From assembly GCA_024278285.1 (NCBI GenBank), contig JAJRTM010000636.1:1-7469 (forward strand): a DNA stretch of 7,469 nucleotides. The letters are read 5' to 3'. The translations under genes were made by a program, and so were the position numbers. The notes beneath the pieces are model-generated. The model was not told where the DNA came from. It did no database searches and was given only the letters and a program-made list of their open reading frames with translations. Within the stretch, counting starts at the first letter, position 1; the number at the start of each line of letters is the position of its first letter. Below are positions 1-6,763 of this stretch, one piece after another. This DNA is from Planctomycetota bacterium (lineage in GTDB: Bacteria > Planctomycetota > Planctomycetia > Planctomycetales > Planctomycetaceae).

Positions 1-62
1 AACGGAGAATTGCTCTGTTCGCAACCTTGCGTCTTGTCTGCGGCTATCGTATTCTGACTCAT
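1..62 (-). CDS. 5' end of a divergent gene of unknown function, cut by the window edge
   Basis: On the minus strand an ATG at 62-60 is preceded by AAGGAG with a six-base spacer, the best Shine-Dalgarno sequence near either edge. The frame stays open to base 1 (20 codons, beginning MSQNTIAADK). Nothing in these residues identifies a family; they are polar, with no signal peptide or membrane segment. The gene would be transcribed away from the cytochrome/DUF1549 gene, making 63-215 a divergent intergenic region. The short length makes a chance open frame possible; the ribosome binding site is the main support. Confidence 0.4.
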   Translation of the reverse strand, partial: MSQNTIAADKTQGCEQSNSP

Positions 63-215
63 GGCGTACTCCTTGGCCCATCCGGGCTTGCTGAAGGTTG
101 ATAAGATTCAGCAGGATACGCCACCTTTCATCAAATTTCCAAAACACAATATTTGACAATAACTCGGTAAATCATGTCAAAACATATTGATGTTCCCTCT
201 GGATAAACCCAGTTT
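63..215. promoter_or_regulatory. Divergent intergenic region, likely promoters for both flanking genes
   Basis: This AT-rich 153-base spacer separates two divergently oriented starts. A TTGACA hexamer at 153-158 could be a -35 box for the rightward operon, but no good -10 lies 16-18 bases downstream, so the promoter is not assigned. A nine-codon open frame (ATG at 190, stop TGA at 217-219) overlaps the GTG start of the next gene. It could be a leader peptide, but it is short enough to be chance. No clear operator or terminator is visible. Confidence 0.3.
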
Positions 216-2690
216 GTGAAATTCAAATTTATGATTCTTCGCCTGTTGATACTGTTTGTGGTCCTGTTCGCAATGCTAAGCGTGCACTGTGCCAATCTGA
301 TTTCAGAAGATACGGCACAGCCAAATCCAACTGCGGGAACTCTGTTTTTCAAGAAACAAGTTTTTCCGATTCTGAAAAAGCGGTGCTTCGAATGCCACAG
401 CCACGAAAGCGGTGAAATCAATGGAGGATTAGCTCTCGATTCACGTAGTGGATGGGAACTCGGCGGAGATTCTGGACCTGCTATTGTTCCTGGAGAAACT
501 AAACAGAGCCTGATCATTGAAACGATCCGATACGGCAATGTGGATCTGCAGATGCCTCCAGATGGTAAGCTCCCTGAATCTGAAATCATTCTTTTAGAAA
601 AATGGGTTGCAATGGGTGCCCCTGATCCGCGTCGCACAGATCCTGTGATCTCAAAAAAAGGAATTGACATCGAAGCGGGACGCAAGCACTGGGCTTTTCA
701 ACCTGTTCGTGTCCCCAAAGTTCCTGATGTCACAGAGACGAACTGGCCACTTGATGAGATCGATTCATTCTTGCTGGCCAAGCTAGAACTGGACCAGCTT
801 CATCCAGCAGACGACACAAATCGTTATACATGGCTACGACGAATCTCATTGGATTTGACCGGACTGCCTCCCACTCCACAAGAAATTGAAGCCTTTATTG
901 CTGACTCATCTGATGATGCCTACGCTCGCGTTGCAGACCGCCTGCTTGACTCACGAGCCTATGGCGAACGCTGGGCGCGGCATTGGCTCGATTTAACCGG
1001 ATACGCTGACCAGATCGGGACAGCCAATAAGGTGTATGCTGAGTACGGATGGCGATACCGCGATTATTTGATCGATGCATTCAACTCAGACAAACCATTC
1101 AACCAATTCATCCGAGAACAAATTGCTGGCGATTTGCTTCCAGGAACAGTGGAAGAAAGAGCTGCGGCTATCACAGCAACGGGGTTTCTGCTACTCGATA
1201 ATATTGAAGTCGGCGAATCTGATAAAATGAAGCTGGTGGTCGACGTGGTCGATCAACAGCTCATTAAAGTGGGCACCGCATTTCTTGGAATGACATTGGG
1301 CTGTGCTCGCTGCCACGATCATAAATTCGACCCCATTTCCCAAAATGAGTACTATGCGTTAGCTGGAATATTCATGAGCACCGACTCGACTCATAAAGTA
1401 AAATACGGTGTCTGGAGCGGAATCAGATCTGCTCAGTTACCAGAAACAACAGCACAGCAAACTGAACGTGATCTCAAAACCCAAAAGCACAACAAACAAC
1501 TAACCACCTGGATACAAACGCGGGCTGCAATCCGCAAAAAAGCAGATGCACTGGAAAAAGAGAGTGACGAACGCAAGAAACTGGAAGCTCAAATCCCCAA
1601 TTTGAATCGAAACATTCAGCATGCCGAGTTTTTTGTTCCGACTGCTCCGCGAGCTTATGCCGTGGGTGATGTCGAAAAACCTAGCGACATGAGAATTACA
1701 ATCCGAGGGAATCCACATGCATTAGGAGAAGTTGTCCCTCGTGGTTTCCTGAAAGTCATTTCTTATTCGCCACCGAATAAGATCCCTGCCAACCAAAGCG
1801 GTCGTCTGGAATTGGCAAATTGGATCGCCAGCCCTCAAAACCCGCTGACTGCTCGTGTGACCGTGAACCGAATTTGGCAAAAACTTTTCGGTGAAGGACT
1901 GGTTCGCTCAAGTGATTATTTTGGCCTTCGCGGAGAATCTCCCTCTCATCCGGATTTACTCGATTTCCTTGCCCACCGGTTTGTTCAGAATGGATGGTCA
2001 CAAAGAAAACTGATTCGTTCTTTAGTATTGAGCCGGGCCTATCGCATGGGCGGAACATACAACCCACAAGCAGTTGCTAAAGATCCTGAAAACAGACTGC
2101 TTTGGCGAATCGCTCCGCAACGACTCGATGCAGAATCGCTTCGTGATTCGCTTCTGTTGGTCGCAGGCACCTTGCAACCTTCAAGCGGAGGACCGGCATT
2201 GGCACTGGAATATCCCGAAAACGTATCCGGCCTTGGCCCAAACAATGTCAACCCTCCATCATTCCATCTCAATAAATACCATCCAGGTCAAAAATCTCAA
2301 CGAACAATATATTTACCCATTTTGCGATCCGGCGCTCAACCTGCTCCAGCTGAATTACGAAATCTATTTGATTTCACCCAGCCAGCAGAGATTGCCGGGC
2401 AACGTCCGATCACAACCGTGCCGACCCAAGCTTTATTCCTGATGAACAGTAGCGAAATCAAAAAGCGAGCTGCTGAACTGGCTGCAAGAACAGCTACGCT
2501 AGACGGCAAGCCGATAGAACCAAGCAAACGAATTGAGAAACTGTGGTTACTGACCTATTCTCGCCCGATAAGTAAAGAAGAAAAAGCTGAGACACTTAAC
2601 TTTCTGAACTCTCAGACTGATACCCAATCAGCCTGGACCGACTTGTGTCACGTGTTACTTGCATCCAACGAATTCTTAATGAGACTTTAA
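216..2690 (+). CDS. Exported planctomycete cytochrome c / DUF1549 / DUF1553 protein (PSCyt1-PSCyt2-PSD1)
   Basis: This 824-residue protein has a hydrophobic N-terminus (about residues 5-24), so it is probably exported. A planctomycete cytochrome c domain follows (about 42-140), with heme-binding CFECH at 57-61 and a likely axial Met in LQMPP (113). DUF1549 spans about 155-395 and includes ERWARHWLDL and a second CxxCH, CARCH at 363-367. A charged, probably coiled-coil linker covers about 412-468. DUF1553 runs from about 522 to the end, with NPLTARVTVNRIWQKLFGEG and the C-terminal LLASNEFL. The order and length fit the family. The biochemical role is not established; a heme-dependent redox function at the cell surface is inference. 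The GTG start has no good Shine-Dalgarno; ATG at 231 is an alternative that keeps the hydrophobic segment. It is the first gene of an operon with the DUF1501 gene three bases downstream. Confidence 0.93.
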   Translation: MKFKFMILRLLILFVVLFAMLSVHCANLISEDTAQPNPTAGTLFFKKQVFPILKKRCFECHSHESGEINGGLALDSRSGWELGGDSGPAIVPGETKQSLIIETIRYGNVDLQMPPDGKLPESEIILLEKWVAMGAPDPRRTDPVISKKGIDIEAGRKHWAFQPVRVPKVPDVTETNWPLDEIDSFLLAKLELDQLHPADDTNRYTWLRRISLDLTGLPPTPQEIEAFIADSSDDAYARVADRLLDSRAYGERWARHWLDLTGYADQIGTANKVYAEYGWRYRDYLIDAFNSDKPFNQFIREQIAGDLLPGTVEERAAAITATGFLLLDNIEVGESDKMKLVVDVVDQQLIKVGTAFLGMTLGCARCHDHKFDPISQNEYYALAGIFMSTDSTHKVKYGVWSGIRSAQLPETTAQQTERDLKTQKHNKQLTTWIQTRAAIRKKADALEKESDERKKLEAQIPNLNRNIQHAEFFVPTAPRAYAVGDVEKPSDMRITIRGNPHALGEVVPRGFLKVISYSPPNKIPANQSGRLELANWIASPQNPLTARVTVNRIWQKLFGEGLVRSSDYFGLRGESPSHPDLLDFLAHRFVQNGWSQRKLIRSLVLSRAYRMGGTYNPQAVAKDPENRLLWRIAPQRLDAESLRDSLLLVAGTLQPSSGGPALALEYPENVSGLGPNNVNPPSFHLNKYHPGQKSQRTIYLPILRSGAQPAPAELRNLFDFTQPAEIAGQRPITTVPTQALFLMNSSEIKKRAAELAARTATLDGKPIEPSKRIEKLWLLTYSRPISKEEKAETLNFLNSQTDTQSAWTDLCHVLLASNEFLMRL

Positions 2691-2693
2691 CGA

Positions 2694-4083
2694 ATGATCA
2701 CACGCAGAAATCTTCTCCAAACGGCAGCTTGTGGATTCGGCGGCTTGGCTTTAAATAGCTTGGCCCATGCAGCTTCGAACCCTTCTGGAATTAATGCTCC
2801 TCATTTTCCCCCCAAAGCCAAGCGAGTCATTTTTCTGTTCATGGGGGGGGGGGCCGTCTCAACCCGACCTGTTTGATCCTAAAGATTACATCAAAAAGAT
2901 GCACGGTCAAAAGGTCACTCCACCGATTAAAGATCACCAGCTACGTACCGGGGTCGAGAAATTTCTAGCACTTGCTCCTGGTGTACCGGTACGTCCTCGT
3001 GGAAATTGCGGCATGATGATATCCGATCTAATGCCCAATCTGGCTAGCGTTGCAGACGACCTTTGCATGTTGCGAGCCATGCAAGCCGACAGCAAATCGC
3101 ACCCGACAGCAACTCTTCAAATGCATACCGGAGTCATCACTGAAGCTCGTCCTTCGCTCGGTTCATGGATCGGATACGGCCTCGGCTCTGAAAACAACAA
3201 CCTTCCCGGATTTCTCACAATTCATCCCCAAGCCGATGTTCGAACTTACGGCTCTGGATTTCTGCCAGCCTCTTTCCAGGGGACACCGCTTACGGTCCCG
3301 AAAGACAACAATACACCAGCTATTAAATACCTCACAGATAACGAATCCGACGACACAAAACAGCGTTCCCGTCTCAAATTACTCCAGGGAATGAATCTCC
3401 GCTTGCTGGAACGTTACCAGAGAGATACACAAATGGAAGGAATTATCAGCTCGTTTGAACTAGCCTACCGAATGCAAGTCGCCACTCCAGAACTGGTCGA
3501 TATTTCCGCTGAATCCAAAGAAACCCTTAATCTTTACGGAATAGGAAGTGGCCCAACTGATCGCAATGGGAAGGCCTGCTTGTTAGCCCGGCGTCTCAGT
3601 GAAGCTGGTGTCCGTTTCATCCAGGTAACCATCGATGGCTGGGATCATCACGGCAACATACGCTCAGCACTACCACATTCATGCAAAGGTTCCGACCAAC
3701 CGGTCGCTGCATTGATTACAGATCTTAAAAGGCGAGGCATGCTCGATGACACATTGGTCATTTGGACCGGAGAATTTGGCCGCAGTCCCTGGAGTCAGGA
3801 TTTGTCAGGAACTTCACCGATTGCGACACACGGTCGCGAACATCAACAGGAAAGCTTTTGCACAATTCTTGCTGGAGCTGGGGTGAAACCGGGAATTACC
3901 TACGGCGAAACAGATGACTTCGGATTCTTACCCGTTGCTGGCAAAGTCCACTTACACGATCTCCATGCAACGATCTTGCATCTGCTCGGGCTCGATCATA
4001 AACGGCTCACACACCGGCATGCAGGGAGAGACTTCCGCCTGACAGACGTTTACGGCAGAGTTGTAAAAGAGATTCTGGCCTGA
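2694..4083 (+). CDS. DUF1501 family protein with Tat signal, interrupted by a +1 frameshift in an 11-G tract
   Basis: Read with one G removed from the tract at 2843-2853, this is a 462-residue DUF1501 protein (alkaline-phosphatase/sulfatase-like superfamily). It starts with a twin-arginine signal ([15 protein letters not shown], then AHAAS). In corrected numbering the family landmarks are [27 protein letters not shown] (HH at 318-319), WTGEFGRSP (E at 360), [18 protein letters not shown] and the C-terminal [16 protein letters not shown], so the protein is otherwise complete. The His/Glu/Asp motifs suggest metal binding by analogy. As written, the first frame stops at 2874-2876 after 60 codons, and the rest is open only in the next frame (to 4081-4083). 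DUF1501 genes usually follow DUF1549/DUF1553 genes, as here. Translation may be coupled to the upstream gene, since no independent ribosome binding site is seen. Confidence 0.88.
2843..2853 (+). repeat. Homopolymer of 11 G, frameshift site in the DUF1501 gene
   Basis: Eleven consecutive Gs follow the AT of a methionine codon in the conserved MGGGPSQ motif. Ten would give ATG-GGG-GGG-GGG-CCG and join the two halves of the gene. A poly-G run this long is a classic slippage site for polymerases and also a common sequencing-error site. Confidence 0.95.
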
Positions 4084-4504
4084 TCATCAAAAGCACAGCC
4101 GGGTAGTCTTGCATCTATCGTTAAATGACTGCCGATTTAAAATAGTTAGGGGGGACCACTTCCTGAGGTTTACTCCGGGGTAGCCGGAACGAAACAGGAC
4201 AAAGTAGATTGAACCACAGAGATTGAACCATGGAACACACAAAACCTAGGAGCCAGCTGGCGATTCACGACCCAAGATGCAATAATCAAACTCAAATCCC
4301 TCTACCCCAATGACTAACATTTATCGATAGTTGCAATAGTAGAGCCTGCTGTGTAGACACATGATTGTGTATTCGTGTTGCCTATTTCTTCTGCCACCAA
4401 CTTTGTGAGATGCTAATGATTGGAAGCTTTTTGTGGAATCCATATCCACCTAAACGGCCTGTATAACAGACCCTGCATCGCAACTCACCCGAGTTTCCAC
4501 AACT
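4084..4504. other. Gene-free spacer after the DUF1501 operon
   Basis: I see no convincing gene in these 421 bases. There is no strong hairpin followed by a T run, so the operon terminator is unassigned. Small items are CCGGGTAG at 4099-4106 (the octamer that also borders the right-hand repeats), two copies of ATTGAACCA near 4210-4230, and a short inverted repeat ACACA/TGTGT near 4358-4371. The stretch could hold decayed sequence, but no family is recognisable in any frame. Confidence 0.5.
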
Positions 4505-4537
4505 GTGGTCAAAGCCAAGAATGAAGTCGAGATGGTG

Positions 4538-4795
4538 ATGAAGCAACCGGTCGAACAGTGGTTTGTCTACATTGTACAATGTGCTGATGATTCATTCTAT
4601 ACGGGAATCACCAAGGATCTCGAACGGCGAGTTAAACAGCACAACGCGGGGACGGCTTCACGCTACACACGCAGTCGATTGCCCGTTACGCTCGAATATC
4701 AAGAAGAACAACCGAATCAAAGCTCTGCATTAAAACGAGAGTTCGCGATTAAAGCCCTGTCCCGGAAGGCGAAACAAGTACTAATCTACTCTTGA
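4538..4795 (+). CDS. GIY-YIG nuclease-like small protein (YhbQ/UPF0213 type)
   Basis: This single-domain protein has about 85 residues from the chosen ATG. The GIY-YIG core is clear: WFVYIVQCADDSFYTGITKD supplies the two motif tyrosines (the VYI and YTG strands). ERRVKQHN follows with the catalytic-type arginine and helix, then RYTRSRLPVTLEY, and KREFAIKALSRKAKQ with the conserved glutamate in the second helix. All expected active-site residues are present. Family members are structure-related endonucleases or DNA-binding proteins whose cellular role is often unknown. Other in-frame starts are GTG at 4505 and ATG at 4532. I prefer 4538 because relatives begin only a few residues before the VYI strand. 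It stands alone, with no sign of an operon or attached mobile element. Confidence 0.85.
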   Translation: MKQPVEQWFVYIVQCADDSFYTGITKDLERRVKQHNAGTASRYTRSRLPVTLEYQEEQPNQSSALKREFAIKALSRKAKQVLIYS

Positions 4796-4940
4796 AGTCA
4801 TTTCCTGATGCTGGGAGAAATGTCTTATGAAATACGTCAGTTACATTAAATTCACAAAACAAGTTGTTCAATTAAGAACGCTTCGATACATTGTCGATTC
4901 CTGAATATCTTGATAAACGATGGCGAAAGAGTAAAAGGCA

Positions 4941-5108
4941 ATGAAAAAATTGATCGTGCTTTTGGGAGTCGTATTATTTGCTGTCCCGTCGGTTGCCAAT
5001 TGCGAAAAAGTCCAGCGACCGAACATCATTGTAATCCTTGTCGATGTAATCGTTCACGGGCTATGAATTGGTCTTTTCGGATTTTGGGAAATTTGCGATC
5101 ATTTGTAA
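4941..5108 (+). pseudogene. Relic of the 5' end of a secreted sulfatase gene
   Basis: An ATG preceded by AAAAGGCA opens a 41-codon frame ending at TGA 5064-5066. It encodes a typical signal peptide (MKKLIVLLGVVLFAVPSVAN) and then RPNIIVILVD, the hallmark first strand of sulfatases. Family members continue with a second Asp of the metal-binding DD pair; here it is Val and the similarity collapses. After the stop, in the same frame, the residues IGLFGFWEI faintly recall the sulfatase segment LGCFG, which suggests point decay before truncation. The catalytic CxPSR-type motif and more than 90 percent of the gene are missing. Sulfatases are very numerous in planctomycetes, so a decayed paralogue is unsurprising. 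Confidence 0.75.
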
Positions 5109-5258
5109 ATGAGCCGAACACAGTTTCCACTTTCTGATTCACAGATGCAAGCCTTGCCGGTAGAGTTGCGTGGTGTTCTTAAAACGGTGATTGATTTTTA
5201 TGATGCTCAACTAACTCAGTTGCGGGAAGAAAATAAGTTACTGCAAACTGAAAACAAC
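5109..5258 (+). pseudogene. N-terminal scrap resembling an IS66-type transposase
   Basis: The ATG directly follows the TAA that closes the sulfatase relic. About 50 codons encode SDSQMQALPVELRGVL, then a helix FYDAQLTQLREENKLLQTEN. The pattern 'LP.ELR.v...l....QL..L..EN..L' is that of the leading helix/coiled coil of IS66-family transposases (TnpC). The similarity stops where the palindromic element begins, and the frame ends inside that element at 5346-5348. No zinc-ribbon, DDE catalytic core or terminal inverted repeat is present. The assignment rests on a short coiled-coil segment and could be another protein's helix. Confidence 0.45.
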
Positions 5259-5259
5259 C

Positions 5260-5418
5260 GGGTAGCCCGTCCACTTTTAGCGGTTGGGTCGTGCAACGAC
5301 AAGATGGACGCGCCATATGGGTTCCATCATTATTGGAAGTTCAAATGAAATCGAATGCACATGGCACGTTCATCTTGTGCCTCACGGCACCCAACCACTA
5401 AAAGTGGTCGGGCCACCC
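5260..5418. repeat. 159-bp palindromic element, copy 1 (complete)
   Basis: The outer arms (5260-5288 and 5390-5418) are inverted repeats matching at 26 of 29 positions. Inside them are a left side hairpin TCGT-GCA-ACGA, an inner stem starting CAAGATG and closing with CATCTTG, and a right side hairpin TGCC-TCAC-GGCA that leads straight back into CCCAACC. The four helices meet without any unpaired base. The tip contains TTCCA...TTGGAA. Copy 3 at 7318 is about 87 percent identical by hand count, with one single-base gap. The left arm cuts off the transposase-like relic, and the right arm immediately precedes the toxin module. Confidence 0.9.
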
Positions 5419-5472
5419 GCGCAAAATAGGCTAAATGAACCCAAATGGACTTTGTTGAATCCATTAGCATAT

Positions 5473-6078
5473 ATGACACCTGTAGAAATAATGGAATTAG
5501 CTGGTGCCACACCGGAAGAAATTAGCAGTGCGCAATGGGATCAATGGAATAACAAGCAGTTTGGTCCCGGTGGTAATGCTGAGAATGTCTTACTTATGCT
5601 CTCTCCAGTTGCAGCCAGAGGGGCAGTGAGATTCAATCGTGGCGCCGCCAAGGTTGAAGCCAAAATACGGGGTCGCAATCGAGCATTGGATGCCAAACGA
5701 GGATTTGATTTTGCATATGGGTTTCGGATAGAAAGGACAAATCGCTTTCCCATATTTAAAGTTACAGATTTCCCCAATATCAAAACTAAAATAAGCCAAA
5801 AGCAATTGCGGCATGTCAAAGGACGACCAGAGTATAGTGGTGGTGGTTATTTTGACAATGCATTCGACGCACAGGCAGTCCTTGATGCCTTCCACTCTGG
5901 CGCCGCAACAATTATCGGAAAGACCAAGCAAGGTTTTCCAGTGGTGCGATATGATGACGTTACTGGAACGAATGTCAACGAGGGAGCTGGCTTCCCCGAG
6001 CAGTCTACAAATATATTTATCATCAAAGGTACAACATCTCCAAGCGTTGTACCAACAAATCCGAATTGGAGAGAGTAG
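5473..6078 (+). CDS. Orphan polymorphic-toxin C-terminal module (predicted toxin domain, probably an RNase)
   Basis: The frame is open from a TTG at 5284 inside the palindromic element, but module-specific sequence starts after 5418. ATG 5473 is the first ATG outside the repeat; ATG 5317 is another candidate. None has a good ribosome binding site. The first part (PLAYMTPVEIMELAGATPEE and an Ala/Gly-rich helix LLMLSPVAARGAV) looks like the linker before a toxin. The last ~95 residues form a compact domain: KQLRHVKGRPEYSGGGYF, DAQAVLDAFHSG, PVVRYDDVTGTNVN, STNIFIIKGT, VVPTNPNW. An early His followed later by a T-x-I/F strand and a terminal P-x-x-P is the pattern of BECR-fold toxin domains such as Ntox50; catalytic residues are inferred, not shown. 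There is no signal peptide or Rhs/filamentous delivery part, so it resembles a displaced C-terminal tip. The downstream gene is the presumed immunity partner. Confidence 0.65.
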   Translation: MTPVEIMELAGATPEEISSAQWDQWNNKQFGPGGNAENVLLMLSPVAARGAVRFNRGAAKVEAKIRGRNRALDAKRGFDFAYGFRIERTNRFPIFKVTDFPNIKTKISQKQLRHVKGRPEYSGGGYFDNAFDAQAVLDAFHSGAATIIGKTKQGFPVVRYDDVTGTNVNEGAGFPEQSTNIFIIKGTTSPSVVPTNPNWRE

Positions 6079-6079
6079 T

Positions 6080-6406
6080 ATGCAAGAGCGAGATAATTAC
6101 AGAAAATTACAAATAGATGCACTGTGTATAATACGAGCTTTAATTGGCGTAATATCCGATAATTTCCGCATGGTATCGATTAGTCGACATGCAGAGAGAA
6201 TTGATGTACAAATAATTCTTTCAACCTATTGCGACGAAGACACCGAGGAGATAGAGGATTTAAAGACTGAATTTGAGGCTCTTTATCCTGGGCCAATTGA
6301 TTACGAAATGCAAACTATTATTTCGCAAGAACCAATCATTCTCGAACGACCCAATGCATCAACAATAATTGTGTTTAAACGTCGTGAATGCTTGCAAAAC
6401 GGGTAA
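6080..6406 (+). CDS. Probable immunity protein for the adjacent toxin module
   Basis: This 108-residue acidic cytoplasmic protein has no signal peptide or membrane segment. Its ATG lies one base after the toxin stop and is preceded by GGAGAG about six bases upstream, a strong ribosome binding site and far better than anything at the toxin's own starts. The sequence has an N-terminal helix (KLQIDALCIIRALIGVIS), then NFRMVSISR, RIDVQIILS, an acidic helix DEDTEEIEDLKTEFEAL and a final strand ASTIIVFKRR. This layout (helix, 'n.R.vs', beta strand, acidic 'ee..d..tE' helix) is frequent among small proteins found directly behind Rhs/CDI-type toxin tips. I know no exact family name. The longer open frame from 5813 overlaps the toxin in another frame and is not credible. 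Confidence 0.65.
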   Translation: MQERDNYRKLQIDALCIIRALIGVISDNFRMVSISRHAERIDVQIILSTYCDEDTEEIEDLKTEFEALYPGPIDYEMQTIISQEPIILERPNASTIIVFKRRECLQNG

Positions 6407-6414
6407 CGGGGACC

Positions 6415-6469
6415 GGGTAGCCCTCCCGCTTTTAGCGGTTGGGTTACATAGCAACAAGACGTACGCGCC
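6415..6469 (+). repeat. Palindromic element, copy 2 (left half only)
   Basis: This 55-base segment matches the left half of copies 1 and 3: GGGTAG, CCGCTTTTAGCGG, TTGGGT, a side hairpin TTAC-ATA-GCAA (one mismatched pair), CAAGACG and TACGCGCC. It then switches at 6470 to an unrelated GGGTGCCACTG repeat. It starts eight bases after the immunity stop codon. With the right arm lost it cannot form the four-way structure and is probably a truncated copy. Confidence 0.85.
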
Positions 6470-6498
6470 GGGTGCCACTGCTGGCTTGTCCAGCAGTG
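6466..6498 (+). repeat. GGGTGCCACTG hairpin repeat, copy a
   Basis: CGCCGGGTGCCACTG is followed by a perfect nine-base stem, CACTGCTGG (6476-6484) and CCAGCAGTG (6490-6498), with loop CTTGT. The first 15 bases recur exactly at 6583-6597. Only three bases follow before the stem context is lost, and there is no T run, so a terminator role is unlikely for this copy. Confidence 0.8.
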
Positions 6499-6582
6499 TG
6501 GTCGCGGAGGCAGTTTTTTCGTGTTACAACAGAAGGAAACGTTAAAGTTGACTCTGCTTCATAATGAAGAGCAGCCGCCATT

Positions 6583-6597
6583 CGCCGGGTGCCACTG
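6583..6597 (+). repeat. GGGTGCCACTG repeat, copy b (no hairpin)
   Basis: CGCCGGGTGCCACTG is identical to 6466-6480, but the right half of the hairpin is missing. It therefore looks like a truncated copy of the same short repeat. Confidence 0.6.
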
Positions 6598-6626
6598 ACG
6601 AAATGACTTGATTGTTGTTAAATTTG

Positions 6627-6653
6627 GGTGCCACTGGCTATGCCAGTGTTTTT
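6627..6653 (+). repeat. GGGTGCCACTG hairpin repeat, copy c, followed by five Ts
   Basis: This copy reads GGGTGCCACTG with a seven-base stem, CACTGGC (6632-6638) and GCCAGTG (6642-6648), a three-base loop TAT, and TTTTT at 6649-6653. It could act as a weak intrinsic terminator for rightward transcription from the immunity gene, though the stem is short and it belongs to the same repeat family as copies a and b. Confidence 0.6.
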
Positions 6654-6710
6654 ACGATAGAAATTGGAATCGGTTCTCGAATAGGAACCTTCAATTGACA
6701 CAATTTGTAG

Positions 6711-6736
6711 CGACGTAGGGTACGCTGTGCGTACCA
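6711..6736 (+). repeat. REP-like hairpin 1
   Basis: CGACGTAGG leads into the perfect stem GGTACGC (6719-6725) / GCGTACC (6729-6735) with loop TGT. It has the conserved head GTAGGG plus hairpin plus A typical of REP elements in many bacteria. No REP-associated transposase is present in the window. Confidence 0.8.
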
Positions 6737-6754
6737 CAATTAAAGAGTTGTGAA

Positions 6755-6763
6755 TGCTATAAT
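6755..6763 (+). promoter_or_regulatory. Candidate extended -10 promoter
   Basis: TGCTATAAT (TATAAT at 6758-6763) is a perfect -10 hexamer with an extended TGn element. No recognisable -35 lies 17 bases upstream. It sits between repeats, facing rightward, ahead of the open frame at 6763-7032. In an AT-rich gap such a match can be chance. Confidence 0.25.

Noticed and set aside
153..188. TTGACA at 153-158 with CATATT at 183-188 as a promoter.
   Set aside because: The spacing of 24 bases is too long for a housekeeping promoter, and no better -10 is present.
131..685. A 184-codon minus-strand frame.
   Set aside because: It lies almost entirely opposite the cytochrome/DUF1549 coding region and shows no domain-like composition; it is an antisense shadow.
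4382..4579. A minus-strand 65-codon frame before the GIY-YIG gene.
   Set aside because: It overlaps the start of the GIY-YIG gene on the other strand, has no ribosome binding site and no recognisable motif.
5283..5396. GTTGGGT and ACCCAAC in the element match the integron attC core consensus (GTTRRRY / RYYYAAC), and the element brackets a toxin cassette.
   Set aside because: The two motifs are in the wrong order for an attC site (GTTRRRY first, RYYYAAC last), the long outer arms and side hairpins are not attC-like, and no integron integrase is in the window.
6126..6134. A TATAAT match after TGTG.
   Set aside because: It lies inside the immunity coding sequence with no -35 partner; a chance match in AT-rich codons.
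5813..6406. A 197-codon open frame starting inside the toxin module.
   Set aside because: Its first 90 codons overlap the toxin domain in another frame and have shadow-like composition. The real start is ATG 6080 with GGAGAG upstream.
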